Below are positions 1 to 8,539 of a stretch of DNA of 34,657 bases, piece after piece; the stretch's first letter is position 1; each line of letters begins with the position of its first letter. Both the position numbers and the translations under genes were made by a program. The notes under the pieces are model-generated. The model had not been told where the DNA came from, ran no database searches, and saw only the letters and a list, made by a program, of their open reading frames with translations. The stretch lies in NCBI GenBank assembly GCA_019246665.1, contig JAFAQA010000546.1, forward strand, positions 1 to 34,657, read 5' to 3'. This DNA comes from Hyphomicrobiales bacterium (GTDB lineage Bacteria; Pseudomonadota; Alphaproteobacteria; Rhizobiales; Beijerinckiaceae).

Positions 1-177
1 CAATTCATCAAGCAGTTCCGGAATACGGCTCCGTAACTGCTGGTAAGACACCGGCAGCTTTCGGCCGATCATCTCAACCTCACCAGCGCTGCGGCCGTCG
101 AGCGCTCGCACGACCTCGTAGGCCGGATTGACGTCCCGCCCCCCGTAGGGTTCGAACCCGGTCAACAGCGCCCGCAT
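1..177 (-). CDS. pcp: Pyroglutamyl-peptidase I (N-terminal part, cut by window edge)
   Basis: Cytoplasmic cysteine peptidase that removes N-terminal pyroglutamate from peptides. Only the first 59 codons are in the window. The translated start MRALLTGFEPYGGRDVNPAY matches the family opening (TGFEPFGG followed by NPS/A), which forms part of the pyroglutamate pocket; the catalytic Glu, Cys and His lie outside the window. The ATG at 177 is the first in-frame start and gives the expected family N terminus. It lies 268 bp downstream of livF on the same strand. Nothing convincing is coded in 178-445, so it may have its own promoter. Its position after an amino-acid-type uptake operon suggests, but does not prove, use of pyroglutamyl peptides or related compounds. 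Confidence 0.85.
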   Translation of the reverse strand, partial: MRALLTGFEPYGGRDVNPAYEVVRALDGRSAGEVEMIGRKLPVSYQQLRSRIPELLDEL

Positions 178-445
178 CCAACCCAATGCCTCATCCCTTC
201 GCGTTCCCGGTAGCGCTCGATCTTCGTATCAGTGCGCTTCGCACGTCAATGTTCATCTGCCGCTCGTGCTTACGATGGGCTGTCCAGGGAGTTTTGCGCT
301 TGCTCCATGCCTTGGGGAGCAGAGGCGATGGAGATGAGCGCCTGAGGGTGCCTTGCTTCTCCCAAGGCGTAGAGCAGGACAACCGTGCGAGGGTTGCGAC
401 GCGGCACAGAGCCGGCCGTGGCAGCTCTTCCTGCATGGCTGAAAA

Positions 446-1144
446 TCAAACGCCGATATACCGACGCAGCACGTCTGGATTTGCCTTGATCTCGCCGGCC
501 GGCCCTTCATGTACGATATGTCCATTGTTGATGATGTAGGCTCTTTGGGCAAGCGCGAGCGTCGCGGCCAGATTCTGCTCGACCAGCAGGATCGTCTGAC
601 CCGCCTCGACCAGCTTGCGGCAAGCCGACATCAAATCGCGCACGATAACGGGCGCCAAGCCTTCGAACGGCTCATCGAGCAGGATGATCTTGGGATCGCG
701 GATGAGCGCGCGGGCGATCGCCAGCATTTGTTGCTCGCCGCCCGATAAGTCCGTGCCGCGGCTGCTGCGACGCTCCTTCAGCCGCGGGAACATGTCGTAG
801 ATGCGCTCCAGCGGCCACTTGTTTCGCGCGGTGAGTCCCGCCAGCACCAGGTTCTCCTCGACATCGAGACTACCGAAGATGCGGCGGTCCTCGTGGACAA
901 GCTGCATGCCGGCAAGCGCGATCGCATGGCTCTTCCTATCGGCGATCTCATTTCCGTCGAACCTCACTGAGCCTGTGCGTGGCCTTACCACCCCCATCAG
1001 GCTCTTCAATGTCGTGGACTTGCCAGCGCCATTGCGGCCGAGCAGCCCCACCACCTCGTTGCGTTCGACACGCAACGAGATGTCGAAGAGGATGTGACTA
1101 TCTCCGTAGTAGGTGTTCAGCCCATTTACCTCGAGCAGGCTCAT
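446..1144 (-). CDS. livF: Branched-chain amino acid-type ABC transporter ATPase LivF
   Basis: Cytoplasmic ATPase subunit of a Liv/HAAT-family importer, 232 aa. Visible motifs are Walker A GRNGAGKST near residue 36, the ABC signature LSGGEQQ near 135, Walker B IILLDEP and the H-loop region ILLVEQN. The ending YIGV and the NGHIVHEGPA segment are typical of LivF. The start ATG overlaps the stop of the LivM-LivG fusion gene by 4 nt (ATGA), so translation is probably coupled. It is the last gene of the four-gene transporter operon. It pairs with the ATPase half of the fusion protein to drive uptake; the substrate cannot be read from the sequence. Confidence 0.92.
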   Translation of the reverse strand: MSLLEVNGLNTYYGDSHILFDISLRVERNEVVGLLGRNGAGKSTTLKSLMGVVRPRTGSVRFDGNEIADRKSHAIALAGMQLVHEDRRIFGSLDVEENLVLAGLTARNKWPLERIYDMFPRLKERRSSRGTDLSGGEQQMLAIARALIRDPKIILLDEPFEGLAPVIVRDLMSACRKLVEAGQTILLVEQNLAATLALAQRAYIINNGHIVHEGPAGEIKANPDVLRRYIGV

Positions 1145-3021
1145 TCGGCCGCCAACGCATCGTGCATGCCGCCCAGATAGGCTTCTTGCACTTTCGCGTT
1201 TCCCTTGATTTCGGCCGGGGTGCCTTCCACCAGCACGCGACCCTCTTGCAGAACAGTGACGCTCTCGACCAGTTCGAATAGCGAGTCCATGTCGTGGTCG
1301 ATGATGACCATGGTGCGGCCCTGGCCGATCGACTTGAGCAGCGCGACCGTCTCAATGCGCTCGCGCGGGCTCATGCCAGCCAGCGGCTCGTCGAGAAGCA
1401 ACAATTTGGGGTTTGTCGCGAGCGCAAGCCCGACCTCGAGCCGGCGCTTCTCGCCATAGGCCAATGCCGAGACGGGTGTATCGACCCGCCCCGTCAGATT
1501 GATCAAATCCAGCGTGTGACTCACTCGCTCGTCGAGCCCCGAAATGCTGCGCAGATCGCGGAACAAATCGAGGCGGAATTTACCCCGCAAATCGGCGAGC
1601 GCGGCGATGGTCAGGTTCTCGCGCACGGTCAGACGGTTGAAGAGCTGGTTGATCTGGTAGCTTTTGCTCAGCCCGAGCTGGCACACGTCGGTCACTATCA
1701 GGCCGGTGATGTTGCGCCCTTCGAAGATGATCTGTCCGGAGGTCGGCGGCACCTCGCAAGTGAGCATCTTGAAGAAGGTCGTTTTTCCGGCACCGTTCGG
1801 GCCGATGATGCCCCGACGCTCCCCGTGACGTACCTTGAAATCAATGTCGCTGTTGGCGACAAGGCCACCGTAGCGCTTGGTGAGCGCGCGGGCCTCCAGA
1901 ATGATGCCGGATTTCGGGTCGCCTGCGCGATGGCGAGCGGGCATGGCTGCGCTCACCGGTTCGAACGCGATCGCGTCTTTCGCGGCCTTCTCCTCGTTGA
2001 GCGTCATGTTCGTGAGTGTCTTGTCGACAGCGGGCTCGCCCTTTTTCCTGCCGCCCATCAGCCACGCATGGAGGTCCTCGATCCCACCGATCAGGCCGCG
2101 GCGGAGAAAACAGACAAGCAGCACGAAGATGACACCGAGCACCAGCTTCCAGGCGGCTCCCAGCTGCAGCGTGGTCTGCAGGAAGTCGCTCAGATAGAGC
2201 CAGACCGTGGCGCCGAGCAGCGGCCCCAACAGCGTGCCAGCGCCGCCGATCGCGGTCTGCATGACCAGTTGTCCGGAGGTATCGAACATGAAGGCATCCG
2301 GTGGCATGAAGCCTTGCATGACGCCGAGCAGGCCGCCGGCGAATCCAGCATAGGCGGCCGCAACGACAAAGGCGGTCAGCTTGTAACCGTGGATGTTGTG
2401 GCCGACAGCGGTAGCACGCAGCGGATTATCGCGGATCGCGCGGAGCACGGCGCCCACGGGTGAACGCACGATGCGCAGCGCGATCACCATGCCGATGAAG
2501 AACCAAAATGCCAGGAAGGTGTAGAGCGACTTGTCCGAATTGAAATTGATCGTGGTGAAACCGAGGTATAGCGACGGCGATGGCACGCCCGGCAGCCCGT
2601 TCTCGCCGCCCGTATAGGCCGAGAGCGGGTTGAACTCGACGAAAAAGAAGACCTCCGCGATTGCGACCGTGATCATCGCGAAATAGATGCCGGTGCGCCT
2701 GAGAGCAATCATGCCCACCAAATAGCCGAAGATGCCGGCGATGATGGTGCCGATGACGAGTGCCGCCATGACATAGGGGAGGTTGATGATCGTGAGCAGG
2801 TAAGCTGCGACCATGCCGCCGGTGCCGAAGAAGGCAGACTGGCCGAACGAGAGCAGACCGGTGAAACCGAAGAGAATGTCGAAGCCGATGCCGAACACGC
2901 CCCAGACCAGGATGCGATTGATCGTCGTCGGCGTGAACCCGAGATAAGGCAAGATGAATGGCGCCGCGATCAGCCCTGCGGCCGTCAGTCCCGCGACAAA
3001 GGAAAGGCGTTGCCTGAACAT
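1141..3021 (-). CDS. Fused Liv-type permease and ATPase (LivM-LivG)
   Basis: One 626-aa protein joins two normally separate subunits of a Liv-type importer. Residues 1 to about 315 are a LivM-like permease with many hydrophobic segments and the permease signature GENGLPGVP. Residues about 320-370 form a polar linker. Residues about 372-626 are a LivG-type ATPase: Walker A GPNGAGKT at about 407-414, the LivG-style signature LAYGEKRRLE, Walker B LLLLDEP and H-loop IIDHDMD. An in-frame ATG exists at 3066, but it overlaps the end of livH and adds residues unlike LivM, so I prefer the ATG at 3021, 13 nt after the livH stop. Neither start has a strong ribosome binding site. The gene overlaps livF by 4 nt. 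No frame break is seen, so the fusion looks genuine. Confidence 0.9.
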   Translation of the reverse strand: MFRQRLSFVAGLTAAGLIAAPFILPYLGFTPTTINRILVWGVFGIGFDILFGFTGLLSFGQSAFFGTGGMVAAYLLTIINLPYVMAALVIGTIIAGIFGYLVGMIALRRTGIYFAMITVAIAEVFFFVEFNPLSAYTGGENGLPGVPSPSLYLGFTTINFNSDKSLYTFLAFWFFIGMVIALRIVRSPVGAVLRAIRDNPLRATAVGHNIHGYKLTAFVVAAAYAGFAGGLLGVMQGFMPPDAFMFDTSGQLVMQTAIGGAGTLLGPLLGATVWLYLSDFLQTTLQLGAAWKLVLGVIFVLLVCFLRRGLIGGIEDLHAWLMGGRKKGEPAVDKTLTNMTLNEEKAAKDAIAFEPVSAAMPARHRAGDPKSGIILEARALTKRYGGLVANSDIDFKVRHGERRGIIGPNGAGKTTFFKMLTCEVPPTSGQIIFEGRNITGLIVTDVCQLGLSKSYQINQLFNRLTVRENLTIAALADLRGKFRLDLFRDLRSISGLDERVSHTLDLINLTGRVDTPVSALAYGEKRRLEVGLALATNPKLLLLDEPLAGMSPRERIETVALLKSIGQGRTMVIIDHDMDSLFELVESVTVLQEGRVLVEGTPAEIKGNAKVQEAYLGGMHDALAAE

Positions 3022-3034
3022 CAGATGGCAGAAC

Positions 3035-3904
3035 TCATTCGCGCCCGGCCGTGCCAAGCAGTCCATAGGGACGCAGGACGAGGACGAGCGTCATGGCGAC
3101 GAACAGCATCACGTATGAATATCCCGGGTTGAACATCGAGGTGATGCTGATGATTTCGCCTGCAATCAAGCCGCCGAGCACCGCGCCCGGGAACGAGCCC
3201 ACGCCGCCGATGACCACGACGACGAAGGTCTGCACCAGGATCGCTTCGCCGACGTCGGGAGCAATCGACACCACCGGAGCGTTGATGATGCCGGCGAACC
3301 CTGCCGCCATGGCGCCGATGCCGAACACCAGCATGAAGACCTTGTAGACGTCGATGCCGAGCGAATCGACCATCACCGAATCTTCGATGCCGGCGCGCAC
3401 GATCATGCCGATGCGGGTGCGGTAGAGCACGACATAGAGCACCAGCAGCGCAACCGCGACGATGCCAAGCAAAGCGAGACGATAGGTGGGATAGAACATG
3501 AACCCCAATGAGGTGATGCCCGCCAGGGGGGCCGGCACGGATTTCGACAGGCTGCCGAAGAAGAAGCGCACCAATTCGACGAAGCAGATGCCGAGCCCGA
3601 AGGTGACCAGCAGTTGGTCCTCGTGTGGGCGGCTATAGAAATGGCGAATGATGATGCGCTCGACCAGGACGCCGACGATCATCACGAAAAGCGAGCCGGC
3701 GATCACCGCCGCGATAAAGGAGCCGGTGTAGCTGTAGGTCAGCCAGCCGGCGTAGCCACCCAGCATGAACATGGCGCCGTGCGCGAGGTTGAGAATGCCG
3801 AGCGTGCCGTAGATGATGGTCAGCCCCGACGAGATCAGTGCAAGCAAAGCGCCCAGCACCAGCCCGTTGAAGCATTGCGATATGAAATTGGGCCAGTTGA
3901 CCAT
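3035..3904 (-). CDS. livH: Branched-chain amino acid-type ABC transporter permease LivH
   Basis: Inner-membrane permease of the Liv/HAAT importer, 289 aa, the usual length. It is highly hydrophobic with about eight predicted membrane segments. Typical LivH stretches are visible: the N-terminal GLVLGALLALISSGLTIIYG, ILNLAHGAMFMLGGY, and the C-terminal VVIGGVGSFPGAVLGGLIAG. It lies 82 bp downstream of the binding-protein gene and just upstream of the LivM-LivG fusion, the standard gene order. It forms the translocation channel with the LivM half of the fusion. Confidence 0.93.
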   Translation of the reverse strand: MVNWPNFISQCFNGLVLGALLALISSGLTIIYGTLGILNLAHGAMFMLGGYAGWLTYSYTGSFIAAVIAGSLFVMIVGVLVERIIIRHFYSRPHEDQLLVTFGLGICFVELVRFFFGSLSKSVPAPLAGITSLGFMFYPTYRLALLGIVAVALLVLYVVLYRTRIGMIVRAGIEDSVMVDSLGIDVYKVFMLVFGIGAMAAGFAGIINAPVVSIAPDVGEAILVQTFVVVVIGGVGSFPGAVLGGLIAGEIISITSMFNPGYSYVMLFVAMTLVLVLRPYGLLGTAGRE

Positions 3905-3986
3905 TCGTCAGGTGGTTCCGGACAGAGGGCGCGAAGCCGCGCCGCGGGCGGCGGCACCGCCCGCGGCGCAGTGTATCACGTCATGA

Positions 3987-5351
3987 TCAGGTGTAGTCGC
4001 CGAGGTTGCAGGCGAAGGCGTCGGGCTTCTGCATCAGCGGCGCGCCCGGCACGACCTCGAGGACCTCCCAATAATCCTCGTCGTTCTTCATCTCGCTCGG
4101 CTTCTTGCCTCGCACGATAATGACCGGGCGTACCAGCTGGTGATCTTCCTTGCGGTAATAGACGTCACCCACAGTCGAGGGGAAGGTGTCGCCCTTCTCG
4201 TACTCTTTGATGACATCCGGCGGATAGAACGAACCTGCCTCTGATACCATCCTCGCCCAGATGGCAAACGACATGTAGGAATTATTGGCACCCCATTCCG
4301 GACGATAGTTGTACTTCTTGTAGAACGCGTCGACAAACATCTTGGCGAGCGGATATTTGTCTTCCAACGTCCACCAGAAGTCGGTGGCCGCATAGACGCC
4401 CGCAGTGAGTTCTGGGCCCGTCTCCTTGGCGAGGAAAGGGATTTGGTAGGGGACGACCAGCGTCATCTTCGGCAGGATGCCGAATTGTTTCGCCTGCTGG
4501 ATCGACAGCACCGCGTCGCGACCCCAGTTCACGTTCACCAGGAATTCGGCGCCGGAATTGGCGATATTGGTGAGATATTGGCTGAAGTCCTCCGTGCCGA
4601 GCGGCGACACCTGGTTGGTCACCATCGTCCAGCCGGCGTTTTTGCTCAGATAGTCGTTGACCGACTTGGTGACGGTGTGGCCGTAAGTGTAGTCCGGCGT
4701 CATGAAGGCCGCCTTGCGGTCCTTGCCGAATTGCTTGACCAGAACCGGACCAATGGCATTGGCCGCCGTCTCGCCATAGAAGTTCTGGCGGAAGCCGTAA
4801 CGTACGCAATCTTTTCCGGTAGTGTCGTTACTGCCAGAAATGCCGGTGACGTAGACGACCTTCTCGCGTTGAGCGAATTTGTTGAGCGCAACGGCGACCG
4901 CGCTCGAGGTCGAGCCGGTCATCAGCACGATCTTGTTCTGGTTGATGAAGGTCTGCACATCCTGCACTGCCTGATTGGGCTTGGCGGCGCTGTCGGCGAC
5001 CAGCAGGCTGACCTTCTTGCCGAGCAGGCCCTTGGTGACCTTGGGCGCAATCTTGCTTAGCAGCGGATCGCCATTGTTGATGTGCTCGACCGCGAGCTGC
5101 CAGCCCTTGAGCTCGTCTTCGCCCTGCACCGCGTAGGCACCGGTGCGCGGCACGGCGGCACCGATATAGACGGTATCCGTTTCCGAGCCGACAGGCCAGG
5201 TGCCGATTGCCGGCTTGTCGGAAGCGCCCGCTGCGAAAGCGGGCGCACCCAATGATGCTGGAAGCAGCATCCCGCCAGCCAGCCCGGCACCCGCCTGCAA
5301 CAGGCCGCGGCGCGAGAAGCTGCCGGAGCGTTCATGTGTCGTTCGAGACAT
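3987..5351 (-). CDS. Tat-exported ABC transporter substrate-binding protein (LivK-like)
   Basis: Periplasmic binding protein for the Liv-type importer, 454 aa from the chosen start. The N terminus carries a twin-arginine signal (SRRGLLQAG, a hydrophobic stretch, then APAFA), which suggests folded export through Tat. The body is a type I periplasmic binding fold of the Peripla_BP_6 kind (GAAVPRTGAYAVQGEDELKG, then MTGSTSSAVAVALN). The ATG at 5351 has a strong GGGAGG site 6 nt upstream; an in-frame start at 5396 does not and would add residues before the signal. This is the first gene of the operon. Substrate is unknown: such proteins bind branched-chain or other amino acids, amides or aromatic compounds. 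Confidence 0.9.
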   Translation of the reverse strand: MSRTTHERSGSFSRRGLLQAGAGLAGGMLLPASLGAPAFAAGASDKPAIGTWPVGSETDTVYIGAAVPRTGAYAVQGEDELKGWQLAVEHINNGDPLLSKIAPKVTKGLLGKKVSLLVADSAAKPNQAVQDVQTFINQNKIVLMTGSTSSAVAVALNKFAQREKVVYVTGISGSNDTTGKDCVRYGFRQNFYGETAANAIGPVLVKQFGKDRKAAFMTPDYTYGHTVTKSVNDYLSKNAGWTMVTNQVSPLGTEDFSQYLTNIANSGAEFLVNVNWGRDAVLSIQQAKQFGILPKMTLVVPYQIPFLAKETGPELTAGVYAATDFWWTLEDKYPLAKMFVDAFYKKYNYRPEWGANNSYMSFAIWARMVSEAGSFYPPDVIKEYEKGDTFPSTVGDVYYRKEDHQLVRPVIIVRGKKPSEMKNDEDYWEVLEVVPGAPLMQKPDAFACNLGDYT

Positions 5352-5734
5352 TCGCAACCTCCCTAAATGACATCCCGCGGGTTGGCCCCGCCGCATATTT
5401 CCTCGTCCCTCGCCTCAGCTGCCATCCTATATAGCGGCATCAGCAGTCAGGGCGATCACGACCGCAAGTGCGCTCTCCCAAGCGTAGGGTAGCGTTGCGT
5501 TTTTTACGATCCGAGCCATGGCTGATCGATCAACCATCCGTCAATGCAACTTTCGTTCATGGTTATGGTCCATCGCGAGACGACATTGGCGGGGGAGGTT
5601 CACGCCCTTGGGGGGTGGTTTGCCAGGTCTCGTTGGCCAAACGCCCGCTCGGAGGGGGGAAGGACCCGATCGGCTGCTCTGAGGCGCCCGGAGAGCAAAG
5701 GCGCCAGCCATGACGCGCGGTGTCAGGCCAAGTT
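5352..5734. other. Intergenic region between transporter operon and SGNH gene
   Basis: 383 bp with no convincing gene. It holds the upstream region of the Liv-type operon, including its GGGAGG ribosome binding site, and the downstream end of the SGNH hydrolase gene. Short open frames here have no recognisable protein character. There is no clear terminator hairpin with a T run and no EcfG-type promoter. Confidence 0.6.
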
Positions 5735-6523
5735 TTAGTGCTGTCGGCCCAAAAGAAATGTGCTGACGATGACGGCATGCGCGATGTGCTCTGCCATGCA
5801 GCGATAGCCGAGATCGTTGAGGTGCAAGTCGTCGGCCGACAAGAGATCGACCTGCGTTGCCTGCTCGATAAACCTCATGGCCTCGAATCGACGTACCAGA
5901 AGCACATTTTCAGCACTGGCGAGCGTGCGAAGCGCGTTCCGGATAGCAGTGTAGTGCTCGTCCTTCAAAGCATGCGGCGTGAACTGAAGGCCGACGAGAA
6001 CGGTGTCGACCTGATGCTCCTTCAGCCATTCCAACATGTCCCTGACGGTCTCCACGAAATCATCAACCGGCACCCTCGCAAGGGCATCGTTGGTTCCGAG
6101 CTGCCAGAGCACCAGATCGGGCCGCTCCAAGGCTACCTCGGTTTTGAGCCGTTCTGCGGTCGTGGCCGCCACTTCCCCTGACACGCCGCGATTAACGATA
6201 TCGATTTGCACGCCCTTGAACATTTTCTCCAGGATCTGTTCGAGCTGCGCGGGATAGCCGTTGCTCGGAGCAGATGCGCCGACGCCAACCGTCGACGAGG
6301 AGCCTATTGCCAGCACTCGAACGACCCTCTTGCTCTCGAGAGCGGCCGCGAGGTGCGGCAAGGGCTCGGGCGTCGCAATATCGCCTGCGGGAGCCTGGCA
6401 GAAGGCGCTCAGGGCTGGAGGAGACACGGGCGGCTCATCCGCGCGGATGGCCTGCGCTGCTCCCGCAAAGCCTAGAAACGATGCCAGCAAACAGCGCGAA
6501 ACGGCGCGCCAGCCACAGCTCAT
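5735..6523 (-). CDS. Periplasmic SGNH/GDSL-family hydrolase
   Basis: Secreted SGNH-fold esterase or acyltransferase, about 262 aa. From the start at 6523 the protein begins with a signal peptide ending near FAGAAQA. The family blocks are all present: block I AIGSSSTVG (nucleophile Ser, with GSS in place of GDS), block II NRGVSGE, block III GTND, and block V DDLHLNDLG with the catalytic Asp and His. The ATG at 6523 overlaps the stop of the OpgC-like gene by 4 nt (ATGA); a second possible start is at 6547. Tight coupling to a membrane acyltransferase suggests that it adds or removes acyl groups on a periplasmic glycan. Its substrate is not known. Confidence 0.82.
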   Translation of the reverse strand: MSCGWRAVSRCLLASFLGFAGAAQAIRADEPPVSPPALSAFCQAPAGDIATPEPLPHLAAALESKRVVRVLAIGSSSTVGVGASAPSNGYPAQLEQILEKMFKGVQIDIVNRGVSGEVAATTAERLKTEVALERPDLVLWQLGTNDALARVPVDDFVETVRDMLEWLKEHQVDTVLVGLQFTPHALKDEHYTAIRNALRTLASAENVLLVRRFEAMRFIEQATQVDLLSADDLHLNDLGYRCMAEHIAHAVIVSTFLLGRQH

Positions 6524-7602
6524 CCCGCTCGCAACCGCTCGCGCCATTCCGACAACCATGCCGTCGCTCCCAGACAGCCAACTCCACAAATTAGCACGGG
6601 CAAATCGACGAGGATACCGCCACCAAGGGCGTACCGCGCGACTGACCCGCAGAGACTGAGGATCGAGCCCACGCAAAAAACATTCAGCGAATTGCGCCCA
6701 AGCATCGATAGGAACTCCGCGATTGGACCGGCAAAGCGGTGTACGAATGCGAAACTTCCGGCGAAGGTGATTGCGAGCGCCAGGAAATGTAGGACACGCG
6801 CGGGGGTCGCGAACGTCTTGTCAAAGACGAAGAATAGCTTTGGATCGGGCATCCGTGTCGGGTCCGGCTCGAAGTCGATCATCGCAAGCCAAAATCCAAT
6901 GATGACCACGACAAGGCCGATTGGCCGTAGCAACCCGAGATGCCGCCGGGCGAAGGCGCCAAGCCCATCATCCTTGGCTAGGACGAAGCCAAGGATGAAG
7001 ACGAATTGCCAGGCAATCGGGTTGAAATACCAATAGCCCTCGGTGGGCCAGGTGCGAAAATTGATCTGCAGCGTGAGCGCCGCCACGTAAGCGCAGAATG
7101 AGAGAACCAGCAAGGCGCCCGGTAGTGCCCGATGCAGGATCGCGATCAGGGGTGCTCCCAGCATCAGCACCACGTAGAGCGGCAGAATGTTGAAGGCTCC
7201 GAGCTGGTGCGTCAGCAACATCACGCCGACATGCGTCGGAACCGGCTCCTGGAATGCCGCTGCGGCATTGTTCCATTCAAGCAGCAGTGGATTGTCGAAG
7301 ACCATCGATGTGGCCGCGATGATCGCAAGGGCCAGCATGGTGATGACAATCTGAGCCATGTAGATCGTGAGGGCTCGAGCTCCGAGCCGCAGCACCAATC
7401 GTTTTGAATTCAGTGGATTGCTGCGGCTGCTCACCACCAGTCTCAAGGCCCAGCCAGCGAGGAAGACGAACAGTTCGGCCGAATCGGATTGTCCGAAATT
7501 GCGATGCGTGATCCGCTCGAAGTAAAAGCCGGGGATGTGGTTGATGAATATGCTGGTCAGAGCCAACCCGCGCCAAAAGTCGATCTCGTTCGCAGCGCGC
7601 AT
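6520..7602 (-). CDS. opgC: OpgC-family membrane acyltransferase
   Basis: Integral membrane protein of 360 aa with about ten predicted membrane segments, resembling the OpgC family that succinylates osmoregulated periplasmic glucans. Visible family features are the start NEIDFWRGLALTSIFINH with the early conserved His, the motif FVFLAGWAL, TEGYWYFNPIAWQFVFILGF in the middle and the late FLSMLGRNSLNVFCVGS. The ATG at 7602 has AAAGGA 8 nt upstream and is preferred over the in-frame start at 7629. It is the first gene of a two-gene unit with the SGNH hydrolase. No glucan synthase (opgG/opgH or ndvB) lies in the window, so the true acceptor could be another glycan. Confidence 0.8.
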   Translation of the reverse strand: MRAANEIDFWRGLALTSIFINHIPGFYFERITHRNFGQSDSAELFVFLAGWALRLVVSSRSNPLNSKRLVLRLGARALTIYMAQIVITMLALAIIAATSMVFDNPLLLEWNNAAAAFQEPVPTHVGVMLLTHQLGAFNILPLYVVLMLGAPLIAILHRALPGALLVLSFCAYVAALTLQINFRTWPTEGYWYFNPIAWQFVFILGFVLAKDDGLGAFARRHLGLLRPIGLVVVIIGFWLAMIDFEPDPTRMPDPKLFFVFDKTFATPARVLHFLALAITFAGSFAFVHRFAGPIAEFLSMLGRNSLNVFCVGSILSLCGSVARYALGGGILVDLPVLICGVGCLGATAWLSEWRERLRAG

Positions 7603-8358
7603 TCTGCCGGTCCTTTGTCGGCCACGCAAAACGAAAGGCTCTCCCGCGACTAGGACGATGCGGCGGCCTCGATGAAGAAGTGACGAGATGAGTCACCGCG
7701 CTCGCGACGTTAATCCACGGCCGACACGGTATTCATATATTCCAGGACGGTGGTTGGGCGATAAATCGGGAGCAGACGCCATGCACGATGACTTGGCATA
7801 CTCCGACACTTGAGCTTCTGTTCCTCTTTGCGACAATAGCCGTTTGCGCGGGGCCTATCGCCACAAGGCAGGACTGAACTTTTGGCGATTGCTTTTCTAC
7901 GCACTGGCAAAGGCAACGGGCGAACCACTATTATTCAAAGGCACCGATTTTAGCCAAACCGACATCAAGGCGGTGTAGGGAATGCCGAATCTCCGCTACG
8001 GTTACCGCCGCTTCGCCAGAACCGATGGCTCGGGCCGCGCCCGACGATGATGAGCACTATCTCTGCAATATCGCTACCTCAATAGCATTGCACAGGCCCA
8101 TCGTGGCGACTGTCGCGGTCATGCTGGTGAGTGCGGCTGACGCTCGTTTTGACAAACCGACCATCGTTTCAACGATCGAGCTCGGCGCCTTGGTGACAAA
8201 TCTTGCTCGAAGGACATTGCGCCAACCGAACCGGCTTCGAAGCGCGCATTGAAAGGGAACTCGTCCTGCTTCTGACCGCGTATTTTCAGACACATCTGGC
8301 CCAGGCCGGAGTGCTTCAGCGGATGCCCTCGGAAACCAAAGGACAATGCATCGTAGCT
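7603..8358. other. Gene-poor region between opgC and tRNA-Ser
   Basis: About 750 bp without an intact gene. It holds the opgC upstream region, a decayed VapC-like toxin fragment at 7841-7978, and a further 380 bp in which I recognise no protein. Decayed toxin sequence beside a tRNA gene is what an old mobile-element insertion site often leaves, but no integrase or repeat flank is visible. Confidence 0.5.
7841..7978 (+). pseudogene. Decayed VapC-family PIN-domain toxin, C-terminal remnant
   Basis: The plus-strand frame ending in TAG at 7976-7978 reads AYRHKAGLNF, then a garbled stretch, then YALAKATGEPLLFKGTDF and SQTDI. This matches the C-terminal third of VapC toxins, which run RHPAALNFGDCFSYALAK...GEPLLFKGxDFxxTDI. 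The catalytic NFGDC segment is destroyed: one extra T after the Asn codon shifts the frame so GDC becomes WRL, and a base missing a few codons later restores it. Residues normally before RHPA also seem to be missing. There is no N-terminal domain and no antitoxin gene beside it. It is a remnant, not a functional toxin. Confidence 0.6.
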
Positions 8359-8450
8359 TGGCGGAGACGGAGGGATTCGAACCCTCGAGACCCCTTTCGA
8401 GGTCTGCTCATTTAGCAAACGAGTGCCTTCAGCCTCTCGGCCACGTCTCC
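8359..8450 (-). tRNA. tRNA-Ser (GCT anticodon)
   Basis: Read on the minus strand, a 92-nt class II tRNA begins GGAGACGTGGCCGAG and ends in an encoded CCA. The acceptor stem GGAGACG pairs with CGTCTCC, the T arm carries GGTTCGAATCC, and a long variable arm fits serine. The anticodon arm CTCGT-TTGCTAA-ATGAG places GCT at 8414-8416, reading AGC and AGU codons. It lies downstream of the CtaG-cytochrome gene on the same strand, separated by 89 bp. Confidence 0.97.
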
Positions 8451-8539
8451 TTGTGCTTTGCCCTATAGGGAGGCCTTCGCCCGGTCAACCGTACGCGGGT
8501 GAGGAGCACATCTCTCACCCATCTTGCCGCACACGCGAT

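Noticed and set aside
1294-2463. A 389-codon plus-strand open frame
   Set aside because: It lies wholly across the LivM-LivG fusion gene, which has clear motifs. It is a high-GC shadow frame.
7981-8040. RYGYRR peptide resembling part of an IS3-type transposase
   Set aside because: Only about seven residues match, with no flanking transposase motif or inverted repeats. Chance is enough.
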